From Paenibacillus sp. JCM 10914 (GTDB lineage: Bacteria; Bacillota; Bacilli; Paenibacillales; Paenibacillaceae): 64,000 bases of DNA. The position numbers and the translations under genes are program-made. The notes beneath the pieces are model-generated. The model did no database searches. It was given only the letters and a program-made list of their open reading frames with translations, and had not been told where the DNA came from. Location: assembly GCF_001315105.1 (NCBI RefSeq), contig NZ_BAZR01000001.1:186001-250000 (forward strand). The letters run 5' to 3'. Positions 51,924-60,597 of this stretch are shown piece by piece (the stretch's first letter is position 1; every line of letters starts with the position of its first letter).

Positions 51924-52148
51924 ATGGCCAACGAAGCCAGACCACTTGTGAAATGCAGCGTAAGCAATTGTCATTACTGGGGAGAACAGAATTTCTGTCA
52001 TGCTGACATGATCATGATTGAAATTGATCGTCATGCGGATATGAAGCTTAATGAAGAGTATGGAGCAGAGGCTTATACCGATAACCATCAGGATTCGGCC
52101 GACAAATCTTCTGAGACGTGCTGTCTGACATTTAAACCGAAGGCTTAA
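51924..52148 (+). CDS. DUF1540 domain protein
   Basis: A 74-residue protein. The DUF1540 pattern VKCSVSNCHYWGEQNFCHAD holds conserved Cys residues at about 10, 15 and 24, with a CC pair near the end. It is likely to bind a metal. Members are common in spore formers and their function is unknown. GAAGAGGTGATG precedes the ATG. Confidence 0.85.
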   Translation: MANEARPLVKCSVSNCHYWGEQNFCHADMIMIEIDRHADMKLNEEYGAEAYTDNHQDSADKSSETCCLTFKPKA

Positions 52149-52167
52149 ACAGAAGGAGGAAAGTCTC

Positions 52168-52530
52168 TTGGATAAACATCGTGATAACGACAAAGTAAAA
52201 TGGACCGAAGAACAACGAAATCGAGTTGATTTTCCACGCAGGGATCACCGGGAGGAATATGCAGCGGAAGTTGCTCCACCGATGGAATCCACGATTCGAA
52301 ATGCTGATGAAGATGTAGAGGATGCATCTACGGCTCGCACCGTTGGATATGTGGGATTGGTTCTAGGCATTGCCTCCTTATTCATGTGGTCGGTTATTCT
52401 CGGTCCAATTGCTGCTGTGGTTGGCTACTACGCTTATAACAAGGGCAGTAAAACGACCGGTGCATGGTCCATTGGTTTGGGTATCTTGGCCACTCTCAGT
52501 TATTTTGTTCTGATCCCGTTCAGCCGATAA
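52168..52530 (+). CDS. Small membrane protein with a DUF4190-like domain
   Basis: A 120-residue protein with a charged 50-residue cytoplasmic start and two membrane helices (GYVGLVLGIASLFMWSVILG, and GLGILATLSYFVLIPF). They are joined by a GPIAAVVGYYAYNKGSK loop, which resembles DUF4190. The function is unknown. The TTG start follows AGAAGGAGG. It begins 19 bases after the DUF1540 gene, so both are probably one operon. Confidence 0.75.
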   Translation: MDKHRDNDKVKWTEEQRNRVDFPRRDHREEYAAEVAPPMESTIRNADEDVEDASTARTVGYVGLVLGIASLFMWSVILGPIAAVVGYYAYNKGSKTTGAWSIGLGILATLSYFVLIPFSR

Positions 52531-52555
52531 TATGTAATACAAACTGTTTTTATAC

Positions 52556-52591
52556 GGTGAGTCCCGCGTCAAGCAGGGATTCGCCTTTTTT
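52556..52591 (+). terminator. Rho-independent terminator
   Basis: GGTGA and TCCC pair with GGGA and TCGCC, followed by TTTTTT. It closes the DUF1540-DUF4190 pair. Confidence 0.75.
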
Positions 52592-52679
52592 AGTTCCAAT
52601 TGAGTATAGAAGAATGCTCGTGGTTCATGGTAAAATAAAAGAACAGGCTTAATTCATTTATCAGAAAGTGAGCTTCTCT

Positions 52680-53363
52680 ATGCAAATTGATCCTACAATG
52701 TCTTGGAAAACGTTGTCCGCTCCTCAATCAAATACGAAGTCTGCTGAATCAGGAACCGAATTCTATCATGTACTGAACAATCTGGTTTCCGAAGATTCTT
52801 CCCCAACAGCCAGTCGATCATTGGGGGGGCTTGCCCCGGGAGTAACATGGGAAGATGGGCTGTTATGGCAGCATCTCGGGCAGGGTCAACAGAGCTTATC
52901 GGTCTTGGACCAGCAGCAACCTACCGAGGCGTCGGTTTCCACAGTCCCCTTGTCCATCGAAGAATTGATACGGACGGCAGGGGAACAATACGGGGTGCCA
53001 ATTTCCTTGATCAAGGCTGTGATTGATACCGAATCATCATTTAATTCGAACGCGGTATCGAGCGCAGGTGCTAAGGGACTGATGCAGTTAATGGATGGTA
53101 CGGCACGAGGCCTTGGAGTTAGTAACTCCTTTGATCCTGCACAGAACATTGACGGCGGAACCAAATATCTGTCCAGCCTCATGCAGCGATTTGGCGGAGA
53201 AATGGCAATGGTGCTTGCTGCATACAATGCAGGACCAACGCGTGTCGCGCAGCTCGGTGTTTCGAATGATCAAGAACTGATGTCGGTCCTAGATGGGCTT
53301 CCAAGCGAAACACAGGCCTATATCGGCAAAGTGCTGAACGCAGAGATGAAATATAATAACTGA
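52680..53363 (+). CDS. Lytic transglycosylase (SLT domain)
   Basis: A 227-residue protein. About 100 low-complexity residues precede a C-terminal SLT domain with IKAVIDTESSFNSNAVS (catalytic Glu), GAKGLMQLM and VLAAYNAGPTRV. Such enzymes cleave peptidoglycan and form 1,6-anhydro ends. No classical signal peptide is visible, as in some Bacillus relatives. ATG 52680 is chosen; an in-frame GTG at 52668 lies in the weak ribosome binding site AGAAAGTGAG. Confidence 0.88.
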   Translation: MQIDPTMSWKTLSAPQSNTKSAESGTEFYHVLNNLVSEDSSPTASRSLGGLAPGVTWEDGLLWQHLGQGQQSLSVLDQQQPTEASVSTVPLSIEELIRTAGEQYGVPISLIKAVIDTESSFNSNAVSSAGAKGLMQLMDGTARGLGVSNSFDPAQNIDGGTKYLSSLMQRFGGEMAMVLAAYNAGPTRVAQLGVSNDQELMSVLDGLPSETQAYIGKVLNAEMKYNN

Positions 53364-53380
53364 CCCACGCGCAGGTTTTG

Positions 53381-53442
53381 ACCAAATGGTAACAGTTCCC
53401 TTCATCCGAGAGGTTGATAGGCACTAACCATTTGGTTTTTTT
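53381..53442 (+). terminator. Terminator with a long loop before nifZ
   Basis: ACCAAATGGT (53381-53390) pairs with ACCATTTGGT (53427-53436) and is followed by a seven-T run. The 36-base loop contains CATCCGAGAGG. Confidence 0.7.
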
Positions 53443-53520
53443 GTGCATGTATTATTGCAGTTGGGCGAATCGTGTTATGATGATGGGTATTGATGAATGC
53501 GAATGAGAGGGGAAATTACC

Positions 53521-54681
53521 TTGATATATTGGGACCATGCTGCAACGACCCCGCCTTACGAAGACGTGATCAATACGATGTCGGAGATTATGAAGCTGCA
53601 TTACGGGAATCCGTCTGCGCTTCATCAATATGGCGAGGCGGCTCAAAAAGTATTGAAGCGCGCTCGGGAAGTATGCGCGACACAGTTAAACGCGTTGCCC
53701 GGCGAAGTCGTATTTACCTCGGGTGCTACGGAAGGTAATAACATGGCGATCAAAGGTGCCGCTATGCAATATAGAAGCAGAGGGAAACATATCGTTACCA
53801 CGATGACAGAACATCCTTCTGTCTATGAATGCTGTAAGCAACTGGAATCGTTGGGGTGGGAGGTCACATTCCTGCCGGTTAACGCAGACGGCGTTATTGA
53901 TGTTAACGTCTTGGCAGACGTAATCCGTAAGGATACGGTGTTAGTTAGCGTGATGCACGTGAATAATGAGACCGGGGCAACCCAGCCGCTGGCTGAGATT
54001 GGACAGGCGATCAAGGAGCGGAATGCCCGTACGCTATTTCACGTTGACGGTGTTCAGGGGTATGGCAAACTACCCGTCGATCTTTCGGCATGGCAGGCCG
54101 ATTTATATAGCCTGTCGGCGCATAAGTTCAATGGCCCGCGTGGCATGGGCCTATTATATGTGCGGCAAGGGGTTGAGCTGTTTCCGCTCCTATCCGGAGG
54201 ATCGCAAGAGTTCGGTTATCGAGCAGGCACGGAGAATGTCGCAGGCGCTGCGGCTATGTCCAAGGCGCTGCGGCTTTCCCGCGAAGGGCAGCCGGATTTC
54301 TACAAGCAGGCGGCTGAGTTAAAGCAGTTATTGCTGCAAGGCATTAGCGAGATACCCGGATGGGTGGCGAATAGCTATGATACGGGAGCGCCTCATATTA
54401 TCCATTGTTCATACCCGGGTCTGAAGCCAGAGGTTCTGGTTCATGCTTTAGAGGAGAACGGTATGCTTCTGTCAACCAAATCGGCCTGCTCCTCGAAGTT
54501 AAGTGAACCGAGCAGGGTATTGCTGGCTATGGGCAAGTCGGAGGACATCGCTTCGTCCGGGATTCGCATAAGCTTGGGCAGGGAACATACGCGTGAGGAT
54601 GTGCGGCTGCTGGTAGAAGCTATATCTTCGGTATGTCAACGATTCCAGCCGTTAACCAACAGAGAGGGGAACCAGAAATGA
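53521..54681 (+). CDS. nifZ: Cysteine desulfurase (NifZ type, partner of ThiI)
   Basis: A 386-residue PLP enzyme that takes sulfur from cysteine. It starts MIYWDHAATTPPYEDVI. The PLP lysine is in LSAHKFNGPRG (K near 202), and the persulfide Cys is in STKSACSSKLSEPSRVL (near 323). Its overlap (ATGA) with thiI identifies it as the NifZ-type desulfurase that supplies sulfur for 4-thiouridine at tRNA position 8. TTG 53521 lies 7 bases after GAGAGGGGA; ATG 53497 upstream is less likely. Confidence 0.92.
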   Translation: MIYWDHAATTPPYEDVINTMSEIMKLHYGNPSALHQYGEAAQKVLKRAREVCATQLNALPGEVVFTSGATEGNNMAIKGAAMQYRSRGKHIVTTMTEHPSVYECCKQLESLGWEVTFLPVNADGVIDVNVLADVIRKDTVLVSVMHVNNETGATQPLAEIGQAIKERNARTLFHVDGVQGYGKLPVDLSAWQADLYSLSAHKFNGPRGMGLLYVRQGVELFPLLSGGSQEFGYRAGTENVAGAAAMSKALRLSREGQPDFYKQAAELKQLLLQGISEIPGWVANSYDTGAPHIIHCSYPGLKPEVLVHALEENGMLLSTKSACSSKLSEPSRVLLAMGKSEDIASSGIRISLGREHTREDVRLLVEAISSVCQRFQPLTNREGNQK

Positions 54682-55916
54682 ATTATGATATGCTGCTGCT
54701 TCGCTTTGGTGAATTTACCCTCAAGGGTAAGAACCGTAATCGATTCGAGAAATCCGTACTGCAACATATCCGTTCGGTACTCAAACCGTATCCACGAGTG
54801 AGAATTATCAGAGAGTACGGACGGTCGCTGGTCGAATTGAACGGGGAATCTCCTGTGGAATTAATCGGCGTGCTGCGTAAGGTATTTGGATTAGTGTCCA
54901 TTAGTCCGGTACGTGTGTGTCCATCGGAGCTTGATCCTATCATCTCAACAGCCGTCACCATGATGGGACAACAGGCGATAACCGATAATACAACATTTAA
55001 GGTGAATGCAAGGCGGGTATGGAAGGCGTTCCCGCATTCATCTCAGGAGATGAATCATCTAGTCGGCTCACCGCTGCTCCGTACTTATCCCGAGCTTAAA
55101 GTGAAGGTGAAGCAGCCTGACATTGAGCTGCGCGTGGAGATCCGAGAGAAGGAAACGTATCTGTATTATGAAGTCATACCTGCAAGTGGAGGTTACCCGC
55201 TCGGCACGAATGGACGGGCGATGCTGTTGCTATCAGGTGGAATCGATAGTCCTGTGGCAGGTTGGTCGGCTATGCGACGAGGCCTTGAGATTGAGTGTGT
55301 GCATTTCTACAGCTTTCCTTATACAAGCCAGCTTGCGAAGGAGAAGGTGATGGAACTGGCGAGATTACTGTCCGGGTATTCGGGTCAAATCAAGCTGCAT
55401 CTCGTTCCGTTCACGGACGTTCAGACATCATTTGTAGGTATTGGTCAGGAGAATTTGATCATTACTTTTATGCGCAGAGCCATGCTGAGAATTGCTTCGC
55501 TGCTTGCCGAGCGTGAAGGTGCGCTGGCTATTGTAACTGGCGATAGTTTAGGACAGGTGGCCAGCCAAACGCTGCCCAGCATGAATGTAATCGGGCGAGC
55601 TACGGAACTGCCGATACTCCGCCCGCTTGTAACGATGGACAAGAATGATATCATTCAGCTCGCCCAGGATATTGGAACATTCGAGACCTCGATCTTGCCG
55701 TATGAGGATTGCTGCACTTTATTCGTACCGAAGTCACCGACAACGAATCCAAACCTCAATATCGTGGAACGGACGGAGGCTTCCCTGATCCAACTGCCTG
55801 CGCTCATACAAGCAGCAGTGGAACAGACGGAGTCGATCATCATCAAGCCGGATATGCAACTGAGCGATCTTGGTCGGGGCGATGCTCAGAACGTCGTTAA
55901 TGAGGATTGGTTCTAA
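54678..55916 (+). CDS. thiI: ThiI, tRNA 4-thiouridine synthetase
   Basis: A 412-residue protein. The NFLD/THUMP region (LLLRFGEFTLKGKNRNRFEK) is followed by the PP-loop adenylation domain LLSGGIDSPVAGW (about 184-196) and GDSLGQVASQTLPSM. It lacks the C-terminal rhodanese domain of E. coli ThiI, like the Bacillus form. A Cys-Cys pair near 344 (YEDCCTLF) lies where the family's catalytic Cys is expected. It overlaps nifZ by 4 bases. Confidence 0.95.
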   Translation: MNYDMLLLRFGEFTLKGKNRNRFEKSVLQHIRSVLKPYPRVRIIREYGRSLVELNGESPVELIGVLRKVFGLVSISPVRVCPSELDPIISTAVTMMGQQAITDNTTFKVNARRVWKAFPHSSQEMNHLVGSPLLRTYPELKVKVKQPDIELRVEIREKETYLYYEVIPASGGYPLGTNGRAMLLLSGGIDSPVAGWSAMRRGLEIECVHFYSFPYTSQLAKEKVMELARLLSGYSGQIKLHLVPFTDVQTSFVGIGQENLIITFMRRAMLRIASLLAEREGALAIVTGDSLGQVASQTLPSMNVIGRATELPILRPLVTMDKNDIIQLAQDIGTFETSILPYEDCCTLFVPKSPTTNPNLNIVERTEASLIQLPALIQAAVEQTESIIIKPDMQLSDLGRGDAQNVVNEDWF

Positions 55917-55924
55917 ATAAACTA

Positions 55925-55968
55925 AAGACGCGCAGGATGATCTTATAAGGATCCGTCCGGCGCGTTTC
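55925..55968. terminator. Bidirectional terminator between thiI and terC
   Basis: AAGACGCGC..GGA..GATC pairs with GATC..TCC..GCGCGTTT, with T-rich sequence on both sides. It includes the last codons of the convergent terC gene. Confidence 0.65.
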
Positions 55969-56634
55969 TTGTTATGTTCCAACGTTTCTTTAGATGTCCT
56001 GCTGAGAGGACGCCAACGATAACTGCTGCGATGAACAAGTATTTAATAATTAAATGTCCTTCGAAATATCCGGCAAAGTGCTTCTCCTCCGTGATCATGG
56101 AGGAAGCCGTATACGCAAGAACGGCAGAACCCACGTAAATAATCCATGGAAAACGATTGATCAGCTTAATAAACAGCGTGCTTCCCCATACAACAATCGG
56201 TACGCTGATCAGAAGCCCAAGCGTTACGAGCAGAATATTATGTTTGGCTGCCCCAGCCACGGCTATGACATTGTCAAGCCCCATCGCCGCATCAGCACGA
56301 TAATCGTGCGAATGGCTGCGCCAAGATTGCGGCCTGCCTTGATGTTGTCGTGATTGTCATTGTCATCCGTTAACAGCTTGTACGCGATGGCAACCAACAA
56401 GATGCCGCCAACGAGCAATAGCCAAGGAATGTTCAGCAGCCAGACGACGAGTATCGTTGCTATAATACGCAGAACGACAGCGCCGACGGTGCCGTAGATA
56501 ATGGCTTTTTTCTGGGTAGCTTGCGGAAGATTGCGCGCGGCAAGTCCGATGACGATGGCATTATCGCCTGCGAGGATCAAATCCAGGAAGACAATATTAA
56601 TCAGGGCAAGGAAAAATTCGGCTGTGGTCTCCAT
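55943..56634 (-). CDS. TerC family membrane protein (frameshifted)
   Basis: The reconstructed protein is 230 residues with about seven membrane helices. TerC signatures are LDLILAGDNAIVIGLAARNL and, after the break, MGLDNVIAVAGAAKHN. Homologues export or handle metals (manganese for membrane-coupled enzymes). One base is missing at 56294-56298, so TIIVADAAMGLDN is split. The start is the ATG ending at 56634, after GAGAGGAGTG; the GTG at 56643 overlaps that site. It is divergent from a second terC gene. Confidence 0.9.
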
Positions 56635-56683
56635 GAATGTCACTCCTCTCTAATGCGATTCCAGCATATGACAAAGTGGATAT

Positions 56684-56712
56684 ATTATAGGCCTATTTTT
56701 CCTGATGTGCAA
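56684..56712 (-). promoter_or_regulatory. Promoter of the minus-strand terC gene
   Basis: On the minus strand TTGCAC (56712-56707) and TATAAT (56689-56684) are 17 bases apart, about 50 bases before the start. On the plus strand TTCCAG (56659-56664) and TATTAT (56683-56688) could serve the other terC; the two -10 boxes overlap. Confidence 0.6.
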
Positions 56713-56759
56713 GCATAGCCTGGCCACCTTCAACATAAGAGTAAAGTGGAGGTGTTCTG

Positions 56760-57422
56760 GTGGAGACGATATTATTATTGGGACAAATTCTCTTGATTAA
56801 TCTTGTGCTGAGCGGCGATAACGCGCTGGTTATCGCCATGGCCAGTAGAGACCTTCCTGACGTGCACCGCAAACGCGCCGTGTGGATCGGAACGGTGGGA
56901 GCCGTGCTTCTTCGCTGTATATTGACTTTTGCGGCTGTGCTGCTGCTTAAGATTCCGTTCTTGCAAGCATGCGGAGCCCTTCTGCTTATGTGGATTGCCA
57001 TCAAGCTGATGATGCAAAACGAGCATGAGAATGTTGCGCTAAATCGCTCATTAACAATATGGGCTGCCGTGAATACGATTCTTATTGCCGATTTTGTGAT
57101 GAGTCTGGACAATGTACTTGCGATTGCCGGATTAGCTCAAGGGGATCTCGCCCTAATTGTAATTGGCATTCTTCTAAGCATTCCGATCGTGGTATGGGGC
57201 AGCGGATTAATATCCAAACTTCTGCGGAAATTCCCTGTATTGCTGTATATAGGGGCAGGTATATTAGCGTTAACTGCCGGTGAGATGCTCGTTTCGGATT
57301 CCAGAGTCGGTCTGCTGCTTGTTTACTGGATGCCGCAATCTCATCAATTGCTGCCATTGCTAATTGCGATCGCGGTGATGCTAATCGGAGGCTTGCAGAC
57401 GATTCGACGTCCCAGGATTTGA
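56760..57422 (+). CDS. TerC family membrane protein (second copy)
   Basis: A 220-residue intact TerC paralogue with seven predicted helices. Signatures are LINLVLSGDNALVIAMASRD and VMSLDNVLAIAGLAQGD; the paired aspartates are the likely metal ligands. The start is GTG 56760 after TGGAGGTG. It lies head to head with the other terC, 125 bases apart. The two differ widely in sequence, so this is not a recent duplication. Confidence 0.92.
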   Translation: METILLLGQILLINLVLSGDNALVIAMASRDLPDVHRKRAVWIGTVGAVLLRCILTFAAVLLLKIPFLQACGALLLMWIAIKLMMQNEHENVALNRSLTIWAAVNTILIADFVMSLDNVLAIAGLAQGDLALIVIGILLSIPIVVWGSGLISKLLRKFPVLLYIGAGILALTAGEMLVSDSRVGLLLVYWMPQSHQLLPLLIAIAVMLIGGLQTIRRPRI

Positions 57423-57435
57423 GTTTGTAACCAAG

Positions 57436-57470
57436 CAGGTGGCTGCATTTGTGCAGTCGCCTGTTTGCGT
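57436..57470 (+). terminator. Hairpin after terC
   Basis: CAGGTGGCTGCA (57436-57447) pairs with TGCAGTCGCCTG (57452-57463), including two G-T pairs, around TTTG. The tail TTTGCGTTTGCG is poor in T, so termination may be weak. The rest of the 199-base spacer shows nothing else I can name. Confidence 0.5.
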
Positions 57471-57621
57471 TTGCGTCGCTTTGAAATATCAGGTAATGTT
57501 ATATAAGGATGTACAAGCGCAAGATATGGTTTTTATTGTCGTTATAGGCTAAAATTAATGTAATGAATTCCAACTTATCTTCCAGACAAGACCATACATA
57601 TAATGAAGAGAGGGTGATCGG

Positions 57622-58134
57622 ATGTCCTCCAGAAAAGATTTGGCGCTCGGTATTTTCATCGTTGTTGCTGGAGTTGTAATATTCCTCGGTAAGCTCGGTG
57701 TATTTGGTTTTCTTGGCCGTACGTTATGGCCGCTCGTGCTGCTCCTGCCCGGTATTTTGCTGCATCTGCTGTTCTTTGCACGCCGCGCATCGGCTGCAAT
57801 CTTGATTCCGGCAGGCATTCTTACCGTTTACGGACTGTTGTTCTTCATCTGCAACTTTGCAGGTTGGGGGCTCATGGCTGTTTTGTGGCCAGTTCTGATG
57901 CTCGGTATAGCTGTAGGCATGTACGAGTATTATGTATTCGAAACGCCGCGACCTGCGGCCGCTCTGCCCATTGCACTCGGACTTACGCTTCTGTCCGTTC
58001 CGATCTTCATCTTCAGCTGGCTGTCAACGGGAGCGTTCTATATTATTGCGTTGATCTTGATTGCCGCGGGAATTTGGATAATCTTTGGCCGCAATCGGTC
58101 AAAACGCCAGAATAAATGGAGCAGAGGCTGGTAA
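57622..58134 (+). CDS. Polytopic membrane protein (LiaF/DUF5668-like)
   Basis: A 170-residue protein with five or six hydrophobic helices. The opening pattern DLALGIFIVVAGVVIFLGKL, followed by LWPLVLLLPGILLHLLF, resembles the membrane part of LiaF/LiaI-type proteins. It ends in a basic tail (GRNRSKRQNKWSRGW). The function is unknown. GAGAGGGTGATC precedes the ATG. Confidence 0.75.
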   Translation: MSSRKDLALGIFIVVAGVVIFLGKLGVFGFLGRTLWPLVLLLPGILLHLLFFARRASAAILIPAGILTVYGLLFFICNFAGWGLMAVLWPVLMLGIAVGMYEYYVFETPRPAAALPIALGLTLLSVPIFIFSWLSTGAFYIIALILIAAGIWIIFGRNRSKRQNKWSRGW

Positions 58135-58161
58135 GTATTGCTGGAAGTTTTCTGAAAAGAC

Positions 58162-58191
58162 TTGATTTCTTCGTTCATTTGCCTATATTAT
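58162..58191 (+). promoter_or_regulatory. Promoter of typA
   Basis: TTGATT (58162-58167) and TATTAT (58186-58191) are 18 bases apart; TATATT at 58184 gives a 16-base alternative. Confidence 0.6.
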
Positions 58192-58203
58192 AGGAAGTAT
58201 GTT

Positions 58204-58236
58204 GAAGCGTCGGCATGTCGTCCGGCGCTTTCTTTG
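58204..58236 (+). promoter_or_regulatory. Terminator-like hairpin in the typA leader
   Basis: AAGCG and CGG pair with CCG and CGCTT (58205-58230), followed by TCTTTG. It lies between the promoter and the gene, so it may attenuate typA transcription or simply structure the leader. Confidence 0.4.
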
Positions 58237-58272
58237 TGGCTCATTCGAACAGAAGGGATTTGAGATATATTT

Positions 58273-60114
58273 ATGCAATCAAGAGATCAGATTCGCAACA
58301 TTGCCATTATTGCTCACGTTGACCATGGCAAAACTACACTTGTTGACCAACTGCTGCAGCAGTCCGGTATTTTTCGGGAACATGAAACGCTGCAGGAACG
58401 GGCGATGGACTCCAACGATTTGGAGCGCGAACGCGGAATTACCATCCTAGCCAAGAATACGGCTATTACGTATAAAGATTTCTTGATTAACATCGTAGAT
58501 ACACCAGGGCATGCTGACTTCGGTGGAGAAGTAGAGCGTATTATGAAGATGGTTGACGGCGTTCTGCTCGTTGTTGATGCTTATGAGGGCTGCATGCCGC
58601 AGACCAAGTTTGTATTAGGTAAGGCGCTTGCTCATAACTTGACGCCGATCGTGGTCGTAAACAAAATCGACCGCCCGGCGGCTCGTCCGAGTGAAGTGAT
58701 TGATGAAGTGCTGGATCTGTTCATTGAGCTTGGAGCGAATGACGATCAATTGGACTTCCCTGTCGTGTATGCATCTGCCTTGAATGGTACTTCCAGCATG
58801 AATCCAGAGCAGCAAGATGATAACATGCTTGCTCTGTATGAGACCATTACTGACCATATTCCTGCACCAACGGAGAAAATAGACGAGCCGTTGCAATTCC
58901 TCGTGACGCTGATGGATTACAATGAGTATTTGGGTCGTATCGCTGTGGGCCGTGTAAATCGCGGTATCATTAAGCAAGGACAACCGGTTACGGTTATGCT
59001 CCGCAACGGTTCCACCAAGAATGCTCGTATTGAGAAACTGTTCGGCTTCCAGGGATTGAAGCGGATCGAAGTTGCAGAAGCGGGTGCGGGTGACATTGTT
59101 GCCATCGCAGGAATCAAAGATATTAACATCGGCGAGACCATCGCGGATCCACAACATCCTGAAGCACTTCCGGTTCTTAAGATTGACGAGCCTACCTTGC
59201 AGATGACGTTCCTGGTGAACAACAGTCCGTTTGCCGGACGCGAAGGAAAATGGGTGACTTCTCGTAAACTGCGCGACCGTCTCTTCAAAGAGCTTGAGAC
59301 CGATGTAAGTTTACGAGTGGATGAGACCGACAGCCCGGATGCCTACATCGTATCAGGACGTGGTGAGCTTCATCTTGGCATCTTGATCGAGAATATGCGC
59401 CGTGAAGGTTACGAGCTTCAAGTATCGAAACCAGAAGTTATCGTAAGAGAGATTGATGGATCTAAGATGGAGCCAATCGAGCGTCTGATGATCGATGTGC
59501 CGGAAGAGAGCATGGGTGCAGTCATGGAGAGCTTGGGAACACGCAAAGCCGAAATGGTGAATATGGTTAACAACGGCAACGGTCAAGTGCGTCTGGAATT
59601 CCTGATTCCGGCTCGTGGTCTTATCGGTTACCGTACACACTTCTTGACTCTGACACGGGGCTACGGCATAATGAACCACGCATTCGATAGCTATGGGCCG
59701 CTTATTGGTGGTCAAGTTGGTGGACGTCACCAAGGAGTGCTAGTTTCTACGGAGAATGGATCTTCAACTTTCTATGGCATGTTGGGTGTTGAAGATCGCG
59801 GAACTTTGTTCCTCGAACCTGGTACCGAAATTTATGAAGGTATGATCGTCGGAGAACATACCCGAGACAACGATATCGTCGTAAATATTTGCAAGGAAAA
59901 GCAATTGACGAATGTGCGCTCGGCAACCAAGGACGACACGGTAAAATTGAAAACTCCCGTGATCTTCTCGCTTGAGCAAGCACTTGAATATCTGAACGAT
60001 GACGAGTATTGTGAAATCACGCCGAAATCCGTACGTCTGCGCAAGAAGATTTTGAACAAGAGTGAGCGCGAGCGTGCCGAAAAACATCGTAAAATGGCCC
60101 AAGCCAATCTATAA
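58273..60114 (+). CDS. typA: TypA/BipA ribosome-associated GTPase
   Basis: A 613-residue translational GTPase. G motifs are [15 protein letters not shown] (G1, about 14-28), ERERGITI (G2), [15 protein letters not shown] (G3) and [11 protein letters not shown] (G4). EF-G-like domains III and V follow, with the BipA-specific C-terminal domain ([20 protein letters not shown]). It helps ribosome assembly, notably in cold or stress. It is followed by ylaH, as in B. subtilis. Confidence 0.97.
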   Translation: MQSRDQIRNIAIIAHVDHGKTTLVDQLLQQSGIFREHETLQERAMDSNDLERERGITILAKNTAITYKDFLINIVDTPGHADFGGEVERIMKMVDGVLLVVDAYEGCMPQTKFVLGKALAHNLTPIVVVNKIDRPAARPSEVIDEVLDLFIELGANDDQLDFPVVYASALNGTSSMNPEQQDDNMLALYETITDHIPAPTEKIDEPLQFLVTLMDYNEYLGRIAVGRVNRGIIKQGQPVTVMLRNGSTKNARIEKLFGFQGLKRIEVAEAGAGDIVAIAGIKDINIGETIADPQHPEALPVLKIDEPTLQMTFLVNNSPFAGREGKWVTSRKLRDRLFKELETDVSLRVDETDSPDAYIVSGRGELHLGILIENMRREGYELQVSKPEVIVREIDGSKMEPIERLMIDVPEESMGAVMESLGTRKAEMVNMVNNGNGQVRLEFLIPARGLIGYRTHFLTLTRGYGIMNHAFDSYGPLIGGQVGGRHQGVLVSTENGSSTFYGMLGVEDRGTLFLEPGTEIYEGMIVGEHTRDNDIVVNICKEKQLTNVRSATKDDTVKLKTPVIFSLEQALEYLNDDEYCEITPKSVRLRKKILNKSERERAEKHRKMAQANL

Positions 60115-60152
60115 TGATAGAGAATGTCTTGTCCTAAAGGAGTGAAACGATC

Positions 60153-60446
60153 ATGCAGGAATGGTTCGCCGCGCATCCCCTCATCTCGTATATATTGATC
60201 TTTGTGTTGATTACCTATGTGTATAACAAGGTATTCCGGGTCAGGCAGAAGCTTCCGTTGCTAAAGGAGATTCTGCTGTATATCCTGATGGCACTTGGAT
60301 CAGCCATTCTGCTTGTGTTTCAAATCGACAAGCTGCCGATTATCCAATGTTTGCTGGTGGCAGTGGCGTTGATGCTGATGGTCCGGATTCGCTATTTTGT
60401 GGAAGAACGTCAGAAAAAGAAATCCCAGACCGAGCCGAAGTCCTAG
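60153..60446 (+). CDS. ylaH: YlaH-like membrane protein
   Basis: A 97-residue protein with three hydrophobic segments (ISYILIFVLITYVYNKVF, LLYILMALGSAILLVFQI, LLVAVALMLMV) and a charged tail. Size and position after typA match YlaH. The function is unknown. AAAGGAGTG precedes the ATG. Confidence 0.88.
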   Translation: MQEWFAAHPLISYILIFVLITYVYNKVFRVRQKLPLLKEILLYILMALGSAILLVFQIDKLPIIQCLLVAVALMLMVRIRYFVEERQKKKSQTEPKS

Positions 60447-60523
60447 AAGTTAATGTCATTCACACCGTAACGGCAACTTTTTGTCTGTTTCCCGCGTTTA
60501 TTATGAGAGTGAAGTCAACCAGA

Positions 60524-60562
60524 GTCCGGTAAATGCTTCGTTATACGAAGTGTATACCGGAC
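60524..60562 (+). repeat. Long near-perfect palindrome upstream of the LCP gene
   Basis: GTCCGGTA (60524-60531) pairs with TACCGGAC (60555-60562), and CTTCG (60536-60540) with CGAAG (60546-60550). The bases between add G-T and A-T pairs and one A-A mismatch, making a stem of about 17 bp with loop TTATA. No T-run follows, so it is not a terminator. It could be an operator or a structured 5' leader. Confidence 0.6.
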
Positions 60563-60597
60563 ATTCATCTAATTTGAATGAAATAAGGTGTAATGTT

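Noticed and set aside
56635..56759. A yybP-ykoY manganese riboswitch for the terC genes
   Set aside because: The spacer is only 125 bases and I could not find the conserved riboswitch core in it.
60481..60597. Extended N-terminus of the LCP protein
   Set aside because: The region contains a strong hairpin, does not read like protein, and ATG 60598 has its own ribosome binding site.
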